NCBI GenBank assembly: GCA_030425145.1 | Contig: JAUHVK010000024.1 | Span: forward strand, 1 to 64,000 | Origin: Alphaproteobacteria bacterium | GTDB taxonomy: Bacteria; Pseudomonadota; Alphaproteobacteria; Rhodobacterales; Rhodobacteraceae | DNA length: 64,000 nucleotides | Direction of reading: 5' to 3' | Shown: positions 36,411 to 45,245 of the stretch, piece after piece | Layout: each line of letters begins with the position of its first letter | Position numbering within the stretch: position 1 is the first letter of the stretch | The notes under the pieces: generated by a model | Database searches by the model: none | What the model saw: the letters and a program-made list of their open reading frames with translations, nothing else | Told to the model about the DNA's origin: nothing | Position numbers and translations under genes: made by a program

Positions 36411-37220
36411 TCAGCCCTTTACCGCCGCACAGAAGGCATCGAATTCGCTGTCGGAGATCGGTACGCAATGCTCGGGCGCGGGATATGCGCCGGTTTTTAC
36501 GTCTTCGACAAACTCTCCGAAGGCCGCGATGCGTTCTTCTTGCAGACGCGCGAATTCTGCCGCGAAATCGCGGTAGCGTTTGGCATGGCGGGGCTGTTTG
36601 TTGGTCCCATGGCCCAGCACATCCTCGGCAAAAAGGTATTGCGCATCGGCATGTGCGCCGGCGCCCATGCCCAGCATCAATAGCGGCGAATTGCGTGCGA
36701 TCATTTCGGCCACGCGATCCGGCACCACTTCAAGCTCGGCGCCAAAACAGCCGATCTCTTCCAGCCGTTTGACATGATCCCAGACCGCCTTGGCGCTGTC
36801 TGCCGTCTTGCCCACCGCCTTGAACCCGCCAGTCCAGGTGCTTTGCGACGGGATCAGCCCCACATGCGCGACGACCGGAATGCCGTTTTCACAAAGCAGT
36901 TTCTGGATGTCGAGAGAGGCCGAGCAATAGACGCAATCGCCTCCGGTCTGCATCGCGGCGTGAGCAGCGCGCAGGTAGTCCTCACCGGTGCAAAGCTCGC
37001 CATAGAGCAGGCCGACCTGCACAAAACAGTCCCCCGCCGCCGCACGCATGTCTGGCGTCCAGAGCGGTGCGATGATCGAAAGCATGTCGATCCCGGCAGC
37101 AGCCGCAGCGCGCGCCTCGTCCGGGGTCTCGACAAAGAGCATCGTCAGCTTTTCGCCCCGCGCCTTGCGCTCACGCAGGTCGGCAACGGTGGGGCGATTG
37201 TGATAAAGGCCCACGGTCAC
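36411..37220 (-). CDS. PanB-like protein lacking the canonical metal and lysine residues
   Basis: A 269-residue phosphoenolpyruvate/ketopantoate-hydroxymethyltransferase-fold protein. The second half follows PanB closely (AHVGLIPSQSTWTGGFKAVGKT, the glutamate E164 in AELEVVP, GMGAGAHADAQ). The PanB segment GDSLGM reads SIIAPLW here and the segment VKIEGG reads VYCSAS, so the Mg ligands and lysine are missing. It is not a standard pantoate enzyme. It starts at a GTG overlapping the ferredoxin stop (GTGA) and so works with the MocE/MocD-like pair. Confidence 0.7.
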   Translation of the reverse strand: MTVGLYHNRPTVADLRERKARGEKLTMLFVETPDEARAAAAAGIDMLSIIAPLWTPDMRAAAGDCFVQVGLLYGELCTGEDYLRAAHAAMQTGGDCVYCSASLDIQKLLCENGIPVVAHVGLIPSQSTWTGGFKAVGKTADSAKAVWDHVKRLEEIGCFGAELEVVPDRVAEMIARNSPLLMLGMGAGAHADAQYLFAEDVLGHGTNKQPRHAKRYRDFAAEFARLQEERIAAFGEFVEDVKTGAYPAPEHCVPISDSEFDAFCAAVKG

Positions 37221-37525
37221 ACCTCGATCAAGACGCGGCCGTTTTCGACCTTGGTTTTGTAGGTGTTGAGGTTCACGCAGGCTGGGGCGCGTTTGGCCTC
37301 TCCCGTGCGGTAGTCAAACGTGGCGTTGTGCTTGGGGCACTCGATTTCGTACTCCATCACCAGCCCGTCTTCGAGATGCACATGTTCGTGCGTGCACAAA
37401 CCATCGGTGCAGAAATAGTCTCCATCCGGGCTGTGATAGATCGCAAATGTGCGGTCTTCGTGATCGAAACGGATCAGGTCTTCTTCGTCGATGTCATCGG
37501 TCGCACAGGCGTCGATCCAGGGCAT
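37217..37525 (-). CDS. mocE: MocE-like Rieske [2Fe-2S] ferredoxin
   Basis: A 102-residue Rieske protein with both cluster-binding boxes: C44-T-H46 and C63-P-K-H66, separated by 16 residues, the standard spacing. MocE in Sinorhizobium rhizopine catabolism is the ferredoxin partner of the MocD oxygenase. Here it is directly downstream of a MocD-like membrane oxygenase and upstream of the PanB-like gene with a GTGA overlap. A ferredoxin reductase (MocF) is not in the window. Confidence 0.83.
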   Translation of the reverse strand: MPWIDACATDDIDEEDLIRFDHEDRTFAIYHSPDGDYFCTDGLCTHEHVHLEDGLVMEYEIECPKHNATFDYRTGEAKRAPACVNLNTYKTKVENGRVLIEV

Positions 37526-37560
37526 ACTAGCTCCTCCCTCTTGGTCTGTTGGGTCTGGGG

Positions 37561-38637
37561 TTATTCGGCGGCGCCGAGGGCGGCTGCGTGGAAATCCTCG
37601 CGATAGGGCTTGGCCGTGGACGGCAGATCGCGTTTCAGGAAAACGTCCTCATAGGCCAGTTGGCGGCGCAGCACGGGGATGATCTCGGCATAGGCTTCCC
37701 ACATGGAGATGTTGGCGGCCGGCAGATCGTGTTTGATCGCCGCATGAAGGTCGGGCAGTCGGTGATAGGGCACCATCGGGAACATGTGATGTTCGACGTG
37801 GTAGTTCATGTTCCAGTAGACGAAGCGCGAGACCGGGTTGATGTAAACGGTGCGCGAATTCAGACGGTGGTCGGTGACGTTGTCGGCCAACCCTGCGTGC
37901 TGCATCACACCGGTAAGAACATGGTGCCAAGCTCCGTACAGCCGGGGCAGACCGATCACCATGAGCGGCAGGATCGACCCCATCGCCAGCGCCAAAGCGA
38001 TCGTTGCGGCGTAGATCGCCACCCAGATGCGCGCGATGTGGATCACCTTGGGCTGTTCCTGTTCGGGGATATAGCTGGCCTCTTCGGGGTGAATGTGGCC
38101 GGCGGCGTTGTAGAGCATCCGTTTCCAACCGTCATAGGCGTCGAAAATCCCGAAGAAGTTCATCACGATGCGGAAGAGCGCAGGCGGGCGCATGGCGACG
38201 ATTTCGGGGTCGCGCCCAACGATGATCGTATCGGTGTGATGGCGCGTATGGCTCCAGCGCCACGAAACCGGATTGCGCACCATGCAGAAGCTGGCGATCT
38301 GGTAAAGCCAGTCGTTGTAATGGCGCGTCTTGAACGCCGTCCCGTGGGAACACTCGTGCCAGCGCGAGTCCATCGCCGACCCGTAGAGCACCCCGTAAGC
38401 CAGCCAGAACGGCGCGCTCCACCACGAGGGCCAGAGCGCGATGCCGATAGCGGCAAAAAGCGCCATGCAGGAAAAGAGCGTGATCGTGTCGCCAATCGCG
38501 GGTTGATCCGACCGCTGCATCAACTCTTTCATCTGCTTGCGCGGGATGTCGGTGTGATACCACTCCGCCGCGGCAAGCCCGGTCTCGACAGCCTGACGGG
38601 CACTCGGCCCCAGCAGGGAATAATCGCGTTTTGCCAT
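37561..38637 (-). CDS. MocD-like fatty-acid-desaturase-family di-iron membrane oxygenase
   Basis: A 358-residue membrane protein with the three histidine boxes of the desaturase/alkane-hydroxylase family: HECSHG, HTRHH and NYHVEHH. Several hydrophobic helices lie between them. With the Rieske ferredoxin next to it, this matches MocD-MocE of rhizopine O-demethylation. Beside two inositol clusters, oxidation or demethylation of a substituted inositol is the natural guess, but lipid or alkane hydroxylation cannot be excluded. The ATG at 38637 is used; the open frame extends to 38667. Confidence 0.8.
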   Translation of the reverse strand: MAKRDYSLLGPSARQAVETGLAAAEWYHTDIPRKQMKELMQRSDQPAIGDTITLFSCMALFAAIGIALWPSWWSAPFWLAYGVLYGSAMDSRWHECSHGTAFKTRHYNDWLYQIASFCMVRNPVSWRWSHTRHHTDTIIVGRDPEIVAMRPPALFRIVMNFFGIFDAYDGWKRMLYNAAGHIHPEEASYIPEQEQPKVIHIARIWVAIYAATIALALAMGSILPLMVIGLPRLYGAWHHVLTGVMQHAGLADNVTDHRLNSRTVYINPVSRFVYWNMNYHVEHHMFPMVPYHRLPDLHAAIKHDLPAANISMWEAYAEIIPVLRRQLAYEDVFLKRDLPSTAKPYREDFHAAALGAAE

Positions 38638-38719
38638 GATCCTGAGCCTCTCAGAGCATCCGTTCACAGCCAGGCTACCGAATGCCGTTTCACGGACAAA
38701 GAGATTGCCGGAAAATTCA

Positions 38720-38767
38720 CATCAGTTTACATCAGCTTTCAGATCGGAAATGATCAAATCACATCAG
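38720..38767. promoter_or_regulatory. CATCAG repeats in the mocD-like / LacI divergent promoter
   Basis: CATCAG occurs at 38720-38725, 38730-38735 (10 bp apart, within the direct repeat ACATCAGTTT / ACATCAGCTT) and 38762-38767, with TGATC between. CATCA is also the half-site of the operators at 27609 and 28717, whose regulator is a paralog of the one encoded here. Confidence 0.5.
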
Positions 38768-38779
38768 TTCTGGTGAGTG

Positions 38780-39811
38780 ATGGCCCGAAGACCGACCCTT
38801 CAAGACCTTGCCCGCGCGGCAGGTGTCGGGACCGCGACTGTGGACCGGGCCTTGAACGGGCGTGGCAATGTGTCGGCGCGCAGCATCGCCGCAATTGCCG
38901 AGGCAGCGAAAACGATCGGCTACCCCCTGCCCGCCTCTGCACCTGTCAACGCCCCCAATGCGAAACCAAAGTTCGATTTGGGGTTCGTGCTGCACAAGCC
39001 GTCGCAATCCTTCTACCAGCGTTTTGCCCACGAGATCACGCGGGCCTGTTCCGAAAGGACCGAGGCGCAGATCACTCCGCATCTGAGCTTTTCACCGTCG
39101 CAGGCGCCAGATGATTTCGCCAAGGCGATCACGGACGCGGCCAGCAAAAGTCAGGCTGTGGCGGCAACCGCGATCAATCATCCGACCCTGTCGCGGCTGG
39201 TGGACAGTTTGACAAAGGATGACATTCCCCTCTTCCCCTTGCTGAACGATTTCGCAGGCCGGTCGGGTGCTGGTTATTTCGGGCTCGACAACATGAAGGT
39301 CGGGCGGCTGGCCGGCTGGATGATGGCAACGCAGTTGCAACGGCCCTGCCGGGTTGCCGTCATGGTCGGCGGGGCGCGATGGCACGGGCAAGGCCTGCGC
39401 GAAACGGGTTTTCGCAGCGCTTTGCGCGAATACGCGCCGCAGATCACCGTGGCGGATACCAGTGTGAACCTCGAAACGCGCCAGGTCACCTACGAGGCGA
39501 CGCTAGCCCTGTTGCAACGCCATGCGGATCTTGCCGGGATTTACGTGGCCGGGGGCGGCATGGAAGGTGCCATCGCCGCACTTCGCGAAACCCGACCGCC
39601 TGGGAAAGTGTCACTGATTGTCAATGAGCTGACCGAGGACAGCCGCGAAGCGCTTGCGGATCGCTTTGTGACGATGGTGATCGCGACACCGCTGCCGGCT
39701 TTGTGCGCGGCCTTGGTAGATTCGATGACCGAAGCAGCGCTTAATGAGGGCGCAGTGCGACACCGTACGACGGTGTTCGAGCCACAGATCTATCTGCCCG
39801 AGTCGGTCTAA
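38780..39811 (+). CDS. LacI-family regulator, paralog of the inositol-operon regulator
   Basis: A 343-residue LacI-type protein: head PTLQDLARAAGVGTATVDRALNG, sensor domain with VNLETRQVTYEATL, YVAGGGMEGAIAALRE and RPPGKVSLIVNEL, nearly the same words as in the protein at 27658. The start is ATG 38780 (a GTG one codon earlier is also possible). It is divergent from the MocD/MocE-like genes and most likely controls them. The shared sensor segments imply similar ligands for the two regulators. Confidence 0.87.
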   Translation: MARRPTLQDLARAAGVGTATVDRALNGRGNVSARSIAAIAEAAKTIGYPLPASAPVNAPNAKPKFDLGFVLHKPSQSFYQRFAHEITRACSERTEAQITPHLSFSPSQAPDDFAKAITDAASKSQAVAATAINHPTLSRLVDSLTKDDIPLFPLLNDFAGRSGAGYFGLDNMKVGRLAGWMMATQLQRPCRVAVMVGGARWHGQGLRETGFRSALREYAPQITVADTSVNLETRQVTYEATLALLQRHADLAGIYVAGGGMEGAIAALRETRPPGKVSLIVNELTEDSREALADRFVTMVIATPLPALCAALVDSMTEAALNEGAVRHRTTVFEPQIYLPESV

Positions 39812-40063
39812 CAGCCTTCTGACCGACATGTCGATCTGTGAGCCTCGGACAACAAACTGTCTGAAGACTCGTGGCCTTGCCTAAAGCACGGCGCGTTCTG
39901 GCCGTTTCAGTATGTGCCGATCTTTGCACGAACAGGAACACGCTGCCCAGCTATCTGAACTAGCACCAAACTCGTCTCTCATCCCGTCGGGATCGGCAAC
40001 CTGACGGGTGGCCAGTCACAAACCACGACTGCTGAAAACATTCAGCTCTGGAACTAGAACCGT

Positions 40064-42961
40064 ATGGCTATCGCAACCGAACTTTCCATCGCACAAACAA
40101 CGGATGCCTCTCTGGTCGCCGAGACGATCTTCGGGCCGGGTATCACGGTTGTTTCCTCGACGCTTACAGGTTCGGCAGGTCAGACCGGGATCTACAGCAA
40201 CGGATTGACGACATCGCCGGGCGTTGTGCCCAGTGACACCGGTGTCATCTTTTCGACCGGCAACGTGGCGGATTTCACCAATTCGACTGGGACGACAGAT
40301 ACCAACACTCAAGCTGGAACAACGACGGGGTATAATGGCGCGGGTGACGCAGATCTGACTGCCATGTCGGGGGTTCAGACGTTCGACGCCGTTGTCTTCG
40401 AAGCGGTCTTTATCCCGGACAATGACTTCCTGACGATGCAGTTCGTCTTTTCGTCGGAAGAATACCTTGAATACGTCAATGGTGGCTTCAACGACATCAT
40501 TGCCGTGATGATCAACGGCACGATGGTCGAACTGACCCCGACGGGGGATACGGTTTCGATCGACACGGTCAACACAACGGCCAACTCGAACCTTTACGTC
40601 GACAACCCTGCGGCCTCGGACCCATTCAACACCGAGATGGATGGTTTCACGATCACGATGGCGTTCAAGGCACCGGTCAATATCGGTGTCGAAAACACGA
40701 TCAAGATCGGTGTTGCCGATGGGGGCGATGCGGAGTTCGACTCCAACTTCCTGATTGCCGCGGACAGTCTGCAAACTGTTGCCATCGCGTTCGCGGATGA
40801 AATCGAACTTCTGCCGAACACGCCCGGCATCCTCGACGTACTTGCAAACGATGCCGATTATTCCGGCCAGGGGCTGACGGTCACGAAGATCAATGGCGTC
40901 AGTGTGGTCCCAAGCGACACAGTCACGTTCGGTACGGGTGAGACAATCACGCTCAACGCGGATGGCACGTTGACGGTGCTCACGGATGGTGACCTGACCG
41001 CGTCGACATTTACATATGAAGTAACGGATGGGAACGGGATCACCGATGTCGGTTATGTCACGGTCACAACCGCGGCTGTACCGGACCCAGACGGTTATGT
41101 GGACGGAACCATCGGCGCCGACCTGATCGACGTGAATTACACCGGCGATCCGCAGGGCGATCGGGTTGACAACAATGACGCTCTCGGAGTTCTAGGGACC
41201 AGCGGCGATGGCGATGTCATCAATGGCTTTGCCGGCAACGACACCATCCTCGCAGGTGCTGGCGATGACATTGTCTTTGGCGGTGCCGACGCCGATGTCA
41301 TAGACGGCGGCAGCGGAAACGACACTCTTGACGGGGGCACTGGTTTTTCTCCGCTGAGCTTTGTCGATGTGGCGAATGGGCAATCCGCTGTCGGCACTTC
41401 GGGCAGCAACTATTTCCAGTGGCTGGCAGAACCGTTGTCCAATGCCACGATTTCGTTGGACACGGGCTTTGACGGAGACCGTACGGGCGATGGAGCCGCA
41501 GACTACATACTTGTCGCCACAACCAACACCACAAGTACGCTGGCCGTACGCAGTTTCGACTACGGCTTGGACAAAATCGTCCTGCAAGAGCCGTATGTCG
41601 GCATCACGTCAAACGTGACGCCCAGCGGCGACAATGACTACAGCGCAACGATCACGATCACCTACGCATCCGGCAACACGCAGTCCTTCAACATCGAAGG
41701 CGAAGGCGTCGAACCGACGATGGACAACATCTTCACCACGACGCTACCGGAGAGCGGGTCAAGCGCCAACGACACCATTACGGGTGGCGACGGCAGTGAT
41801 GTGATCACCGGAAACGACGGTGATGATGCGCTATATGGCGGCGATGGTGATCTTGGGACATCAGACGACCTGGCGGGTGCGGACACTCTGTTCGGCGGCA
41901 CCGGGGACGATTCCCTTTTTGGCGAAGAGGGCAACGACGTCCTTTCGGGCGAAGACGGGAACGACACGCTTGAGGGCGGGACGGGTAACGACCTTCTGAG
42001 CGGCGGCGATGGCGACGACACCTTTGTCTATACACCCGGCGATGGCATCGACACGATCAGCGATTTCAACGCCGGCAACTCCGGCACGCTGACGGATGGT
42101 GACGCCACCAACAATGACCAGATCGACCTGTCGGCTTATTATGACGATATATGGGAACTGACAGACGACTACCGCGATGACGGTATTCTCAACCAGTCCA
42201 ATGATGGGCTGAACGGCGCGGATTATTCTGACAACGCCAGCTTTGGCAACGGCGGTCTTGTCTTTACCGACGGGGTCGCCAGCACGAGCTTTTTTACGGT
42301 CGAAAACACCGGCGTGGTGTGTTTCGCCTCCGGCACCCAAATTGTAACTGAAACCGGGGAACGTCCGATTGAAACGCTGCGCGTCGGTGACAGGATCGCC
42401 ACGCGGGATAATGGTGTGCAAACGCTGCGCTGGATCGGGAAACGGCATCTCGACAGCACGGATTTCCACCGCAATCCCAAGCTGCACCCGATCCTTCTTG
42501 CGCCGCACCTCACAGGCGGCGACGCGCCCCTGATCGTTTCCCCGCAGCACGGCGTGCTGTTCGATCTCGACGGAGAGGAAACTCTGGTCCGCGCGATACA
42601 TCTGGCAAAGATGCAAGGCGGCGCGGCCCGGATCATGAAGGGCTGCCGACAGGTGACCTATTTCCATATGTTGTTCGACGACCACCAAATCGTTTTCGCC
42701 AACGGCGCACCGTCGGAAAGCTTTTTCCCCGGTCAGTTTGCCTTGGCGACCCTGAACAGCGACGTGCAATCCGAGATTTTTGAGCTGTTTCCACAGTTGC
42801 GGCACCGCGATGCGGAATTTGGCTACGGAGCCAAGGCACGCGCCTTTGCCAGGTTTGCTGATCTGCCACCGCACTTGAAAGAACTCAGGCCGCATCGCCG
42901 TCAGCGGATCATTCCCGCAGTGTCGCCCGCCGCGTTTAGTCGGCAAAAAGCCGTGTCATAG
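40064..42961 (+). CDS. Secreted-type protein: choice-of-anchor L, RTX repeats, Hint domain
   Basis: A 965-residue acidic protein without a Sec signal. Residues about 15-245 form a choice-of-anchor L domain (VIFSTGNVADF, FVFSSEEYLEYV, FDSNFLIAAD). A beta-sandwich/cadherin-like stretch follows (about 255-345). Calcium-binding RTX nonapeptides occur at about 383-425 and 574-652 (GGxGxDxL type). A Hint domain starts at C753 (CFASGTQI) and runs to about 900. RTX repeats imply type I secretion; no exporter genes are nearby. The Hint part has no obvious terminal His-Asn for splicing. The last 26 bp overlap nagA tail to tail. Confidence 0.87.
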   Translation: MAIATELSIAQTTDASLVAETIFGPGITVVSSTLTGSAGQTGIYSNGLTTSPGVVPSDTGVIFSTGNVADFTNSTGTTDTNTQAGTTTGYNGAGDADLTAMSGVQTFDAVVFEAVFIPDNDFLTMQFVFSSEEYLEYVNGGFNDIIAVMINGTMVELTPTGDTVSIDTVNTTANSNLYVDNPAASDPFNTEMDGFTITMAFKAPVNIGVENTIKIGVADGGDAEFDSNFLIAADSLQTVAIAFADEIELLPNTPGILDVLANDADYSGQGLTVTKINGVSVVPSDTVTFGTGETITLNADGTLTVLTDGDLTASTFTYEVTDGNGITDVGYVTVTTAAVPDPDGYVDGTIGADLIDVNYTGDPQGDRVDNNDALGVLGTSGDGDVINGFAGNDTILAGAGDDIVFGGADADVIDGGSGNDTLDGGTGFSPLSFVDVANGQSAVGTSGSNYFQWLAEPLSNATISLDTGFDGDRTGDGAADYILVATTNTTSTLAVRSFDYGLDKIVLQEPYVGITSNVTPSGDNDYSATITITYASGNTQSFNIEGEGVEPTMDNIFTTTLPESGSSANDTITGGDGSDVITGNDGDDALYGGDGDLGTSDDLAGADTLFGGTGDDSLFGEEGNDVLSGEDGNDTLEGGTGNDLLSGGDGDDTFVYTPGDGIDTISDFNAGNSGTLTDGDATNNDQIDLSAYYDDIWELTDDYRDDGILNQSNDGLNGADYSDNASFGNGGLVFTDGVASTSFFTVENTGVVCFASGTQIVTETGERPIETLRVGDRIATRDNGVQTLRWIGKRHLDSTDFHRNPKLHPILLAPHLTGGDAPLIVSPQHGVLFDLDGEETLVRAIHLAKMQGGAARIMKGCRQVTYFHMLFDDHQIVFANGAPSESFFPGQFALATLNSDVQSEIFELFPQLRHRDAEFGYGAKARAFARFADLPPHLKELRPHRRQRIIPAVSPAAFSRQKAVS

Positions 42962-44087
42962 ACGCGCCGCCTTCGTCGGTCGTGGTAAGGTGGACCACCC
43001 AAGGCGTAGACGCTCCGATACCACCTGCCCCACCCGGTTCACGCAACAGCGCCGCCGGCGTGCTTGTGGCGCGTCGGACCGCCTCTTCTATCGTATCCCC
43101 CACCTGATCGACCATGACCCGCAGCGCGGTGGTCATATCAAGGTCGGCCCCGGCAAGGGTGCCATCGGCAAGAGTCAGACGCCCGTCATTCCGAAACACG
43201 TCGCGCCCGTTCAGGCGGAAGCTGTCGATGTCGGACCCCGCCGTCGCCATGGCATCGGTCACAAGGAAAATCCGGTCTGACCGTGGTTTGGCGGCAAGAG
43301 CGATCCGCATGGTTGCAGGATGCACATGGACCCCGTCGGCAATCAAACCGGCATCAACGTCGTCGCGTTCGAGTGTGGCCCCGACCAATCCGGGCTCACG
43401 ACTTCCCAATTGGCTCATCGCGTTGAACAGATGTGTGACGCAGCGCACGCCCGCGTCGAAAGCCGAGTGGCAAGTGGCGCGGTTGGCATCCGTATGCCCC
43501 AGCGACAGGATCACCCCGGCCTCGGCCAGCTGCCGCATCTGCTCCAGCGTCACGCTCTCCGGCGCGATGGTCACCATCAGGTTCGGCAACCGCTCGGCGG
43601 CCTGAACCAAAAGCGCCATGTCTTCATCACTCATCGGTCGGATCAAGCGTTCGTCATGCGCACCTTTGCGGGCGCGCGACAGGTGCGGCCCTTCGAGATG
43701 CAGCCCAATGATACCTTCGACCCGCTCGGCCAAGGCGGCTTCGACCGCGTCAATTGCGGCACGAGTGGTTTCCGGTGTGTCAGTGATCAGAGTCGGCAGG
43801 AACACGACAGTGCCCAATCGGCCATGCGCCGCCGCGATGGTGCGAAGGGTCTCAACCGACGGGGCATCGTTCAACAGAACACCGCCACCGCCATTGACCT
43901 GAAGATCGACAAATCCGGGCGTGATTACACCACCCAGCAGGCCAACTCGCTCGCACCCATCCGAAACCTCGGCGACTGGAACAATCCGGCACCCGTCGGC
44001 TTTGGACATCACCAGCGCATGATCCGAAAACAGGCTGCGACCATCGTGGATATGCGCGCCGATATAGGCTGTGCCGTGGGAACTCAT
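42936..44087 (-). CDS. nagA: N-acetylglucosamine-6-phosphate deacetylase
   Basis: A 383-residue amidohydrolase with NagA signatures: ITPGFVDLQVNGGGG, the metal glutamate in GLHLEGPHL, LGHTDA, HLFNAM and VTDAMA. It removes acetate from GlcNAc-6-phosphate. It overlaps the upstream deaminase gene by ATGA, giving GlcNAc-6-P to GlcN-6-P to fructose-6-P. The 3' end overlaps the RTX-Hint gene on the other strand. Confidence 0.93.
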   Translation of the reverse strand: MSSHGTAYIGAHIHDGRSLFSDHALVMSKADGCRIVPVAEVSDGCERVGLLGGVITPGFVDLQVNGGGGVLLNDAPSVETLRTIAAAHGRLGTVVFLPTLITDTPETTRAAIDAVEAALAERVEGIIGLHLEGPHLSRARKGAHDERLIRPMSDEDMALLVQAAERLPNLMVTIAPESVTLEQMRQLAEAGVILSLGHTDANRATCHSAFDAGVRCVTHLFNAMSQLGSREPGLVGATLERDDVDAGLIADGVHVHPATMRIALAAKPRSDRIFLVTDAMATAGSDIDSFRLNGRDVFRNDGRLTLADGTLAGADLDMTTALRVMVDQVGDTIEEAVRRATSTPAALLREPGGAGGIGASTPWVVHLTTTDEGGASMTRLFAD

Positions 44088-45115
44088 CGGGTTTCAGTCA
44101 CCTTTTTCAAATGGCGCGGGGCATCCGGGTCGATCCCGCGTGCCGTCGCCACCTGTTCAACCATTGCATAGAAACTGGCAATGAGCGCAATCGGATCGGT
44201 CAGCGGATGTGCGGTGCGCTCGATCGGCAAGGGCGTCGCATGTTCCAGAATGGGTGTCGTTCCAAAGACCGTAGCGCCTTTCTGCGCGATCTCATCAGCA
44301 ACCCCAGCCAGAGCGGTCTCGGCCTCGTCCGCAGCGGCAAAGGCGATCACTGGAAAGCCGCGATCCACGATGGACACCGGGCCGTGCAACACCTCAGCCG
44401 AGGAATAGGATTCCGCATGGATCTGGCAGGTTTCCTTGAACTTGAGCGCCGCCTCATTCGAAATCGCATAGGCCGGACCACGCCCCAGACAGTAGATCGA
44501 ATTGCGAACCCCGAGGGCTGTCTGCACACTCGACCAATCTACCGCAACCGCCGCCTCCAACCGCTCTGGCAGATCGCGTATCGCAGCACAGAGGGCGGCA
44601 TCCTCGGCCCATTCCGCGAGCAGCCACAACCCGGCCACAGTGGAATTCACGAACGTCTTGGTCGCCGCGACGCTGAGTTCGGGGCCAGCGTGAAGATCAA
44701 TCGTATGGTCCGCCGCTTCGGCCAGCGGGCTGTCCGGGTGGTTCGTCATCGCAATAGTCAGCGCACCGCCTGTACGCGCCATGCGGGTCATGTCCACGAT
44801 GTCGGGGCTTTTGCCGGACTGGGACACTGACAGGCATACGCTCCCATCCAGCCGCAATTGCCGATTGTAGATCGACGCGATGGACGGCCCCACCGAAGCC
44901 ATCGGCGTTCCGGTCAGAAGCTCTGCCGCGTATTTCAGATAGGTTGCCACGTGGTCCGACGACCCGCGTGCAACGCTGACCAGAAAGGCAGGGTTTCGCG
45001 CGCGGATGGCATGGGCGGCGCGCTGGATGTCGTCGCCGCCATTGACGAGAAGGCGTTTTACGGCAACCGGGATTTCCAGCACCTCGCGCCGCATCTGGGT
45101 ATCGACTGGGGACAT
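44084..45115 (-). CDS. SIS-domain glucosamine-6-phosphate deaminase (NagB-II type)
   Basis: A 343-residue protein with two SIS domains and no glutaminase domain: VARGSSDHVATYLKY, SVSQSGKSPD, ATKTFVNS, and AEVLHGPVSIV. This is the arrangement of NagB-II deaminases and AgaS. With nagA downstream it most likely converts glucosamine-6-phosphate to fructose-6-phosphate and ammonia. It is the first gene of a two-gene operon behind the palindrome at 45153-45182; no transporter or kinase is linked. Confidence 0.87.
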   Translation of the reverse strand: MSPVDTQMRREVLEIPVAVKRLLVNGGDDIQRAAHAIRARNPAFLVSVARGSSDHVATYLKYAAELLTGTPMASVGPSIASIYNRQLRLDGSVCLSVSQSGKSPDIVDMTRMARTGGALTIAMTNHPDSPLAEAADHTIDLHAGPELSVAATKTFVNSTVAGLWLLAEWAEDAALCAAIRDLPERLEAAVAVDWSSVQTALGVRNSIYCLGRGPAYAISNEAALKFKETCQIHAESYSSAEVLHGPVSIVDRGFPVIAFAAADEAETALAGVADEIAQKGATVFGTTPILEHATPLPIERTAHPLTDPIALIASFYAMVEQVATARGIDPDAPRHLKKVTETR

Positions 45116-45152
45116 AGTGACGACCTTGCTTCTGATCTATGACGAACGCGGA

Positions 45153-45182
45153 CCGTACGGTTGATACGTACCAACCGTACGG
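45153..45182. promoter_or_regulatory. 30-bp near-perfect palindrome upstream of the nag operon
   Basis: Arms CCGTACGGTTG (45153-45163) and CAACCGTACGG (45172-45182) are perfect reverse complements around ATACGTAC, itself containing the palindrome TACGTA at the centre. Only one base pair in 15 breaks the symmetry. It lies 37 bp upstream of the deaminase start, an ideal operator position. The cognate regulator is not encoded next to it. Confidence 0.75.
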
Positions 45183-45245
45183 ATCAGGCCAGAAGGAGAC
45201 CACCCCGAACCGCGCACCGTGCTGATCTGAGCGCCGGCAGGCGTC

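Noticed and set aside
36411-37220. Standard panB (pantothenate synthesis)
   Set aside because: Key metal and lysine positions are replaced and no panC is adjacent; kept as PanB-like only.
42319-42760. Intein in the RTX protein
   Set aside because: The Hint domain is C-terminal with no downstream extein and no clear His-Asn junction, so protein splicing is unlikely.
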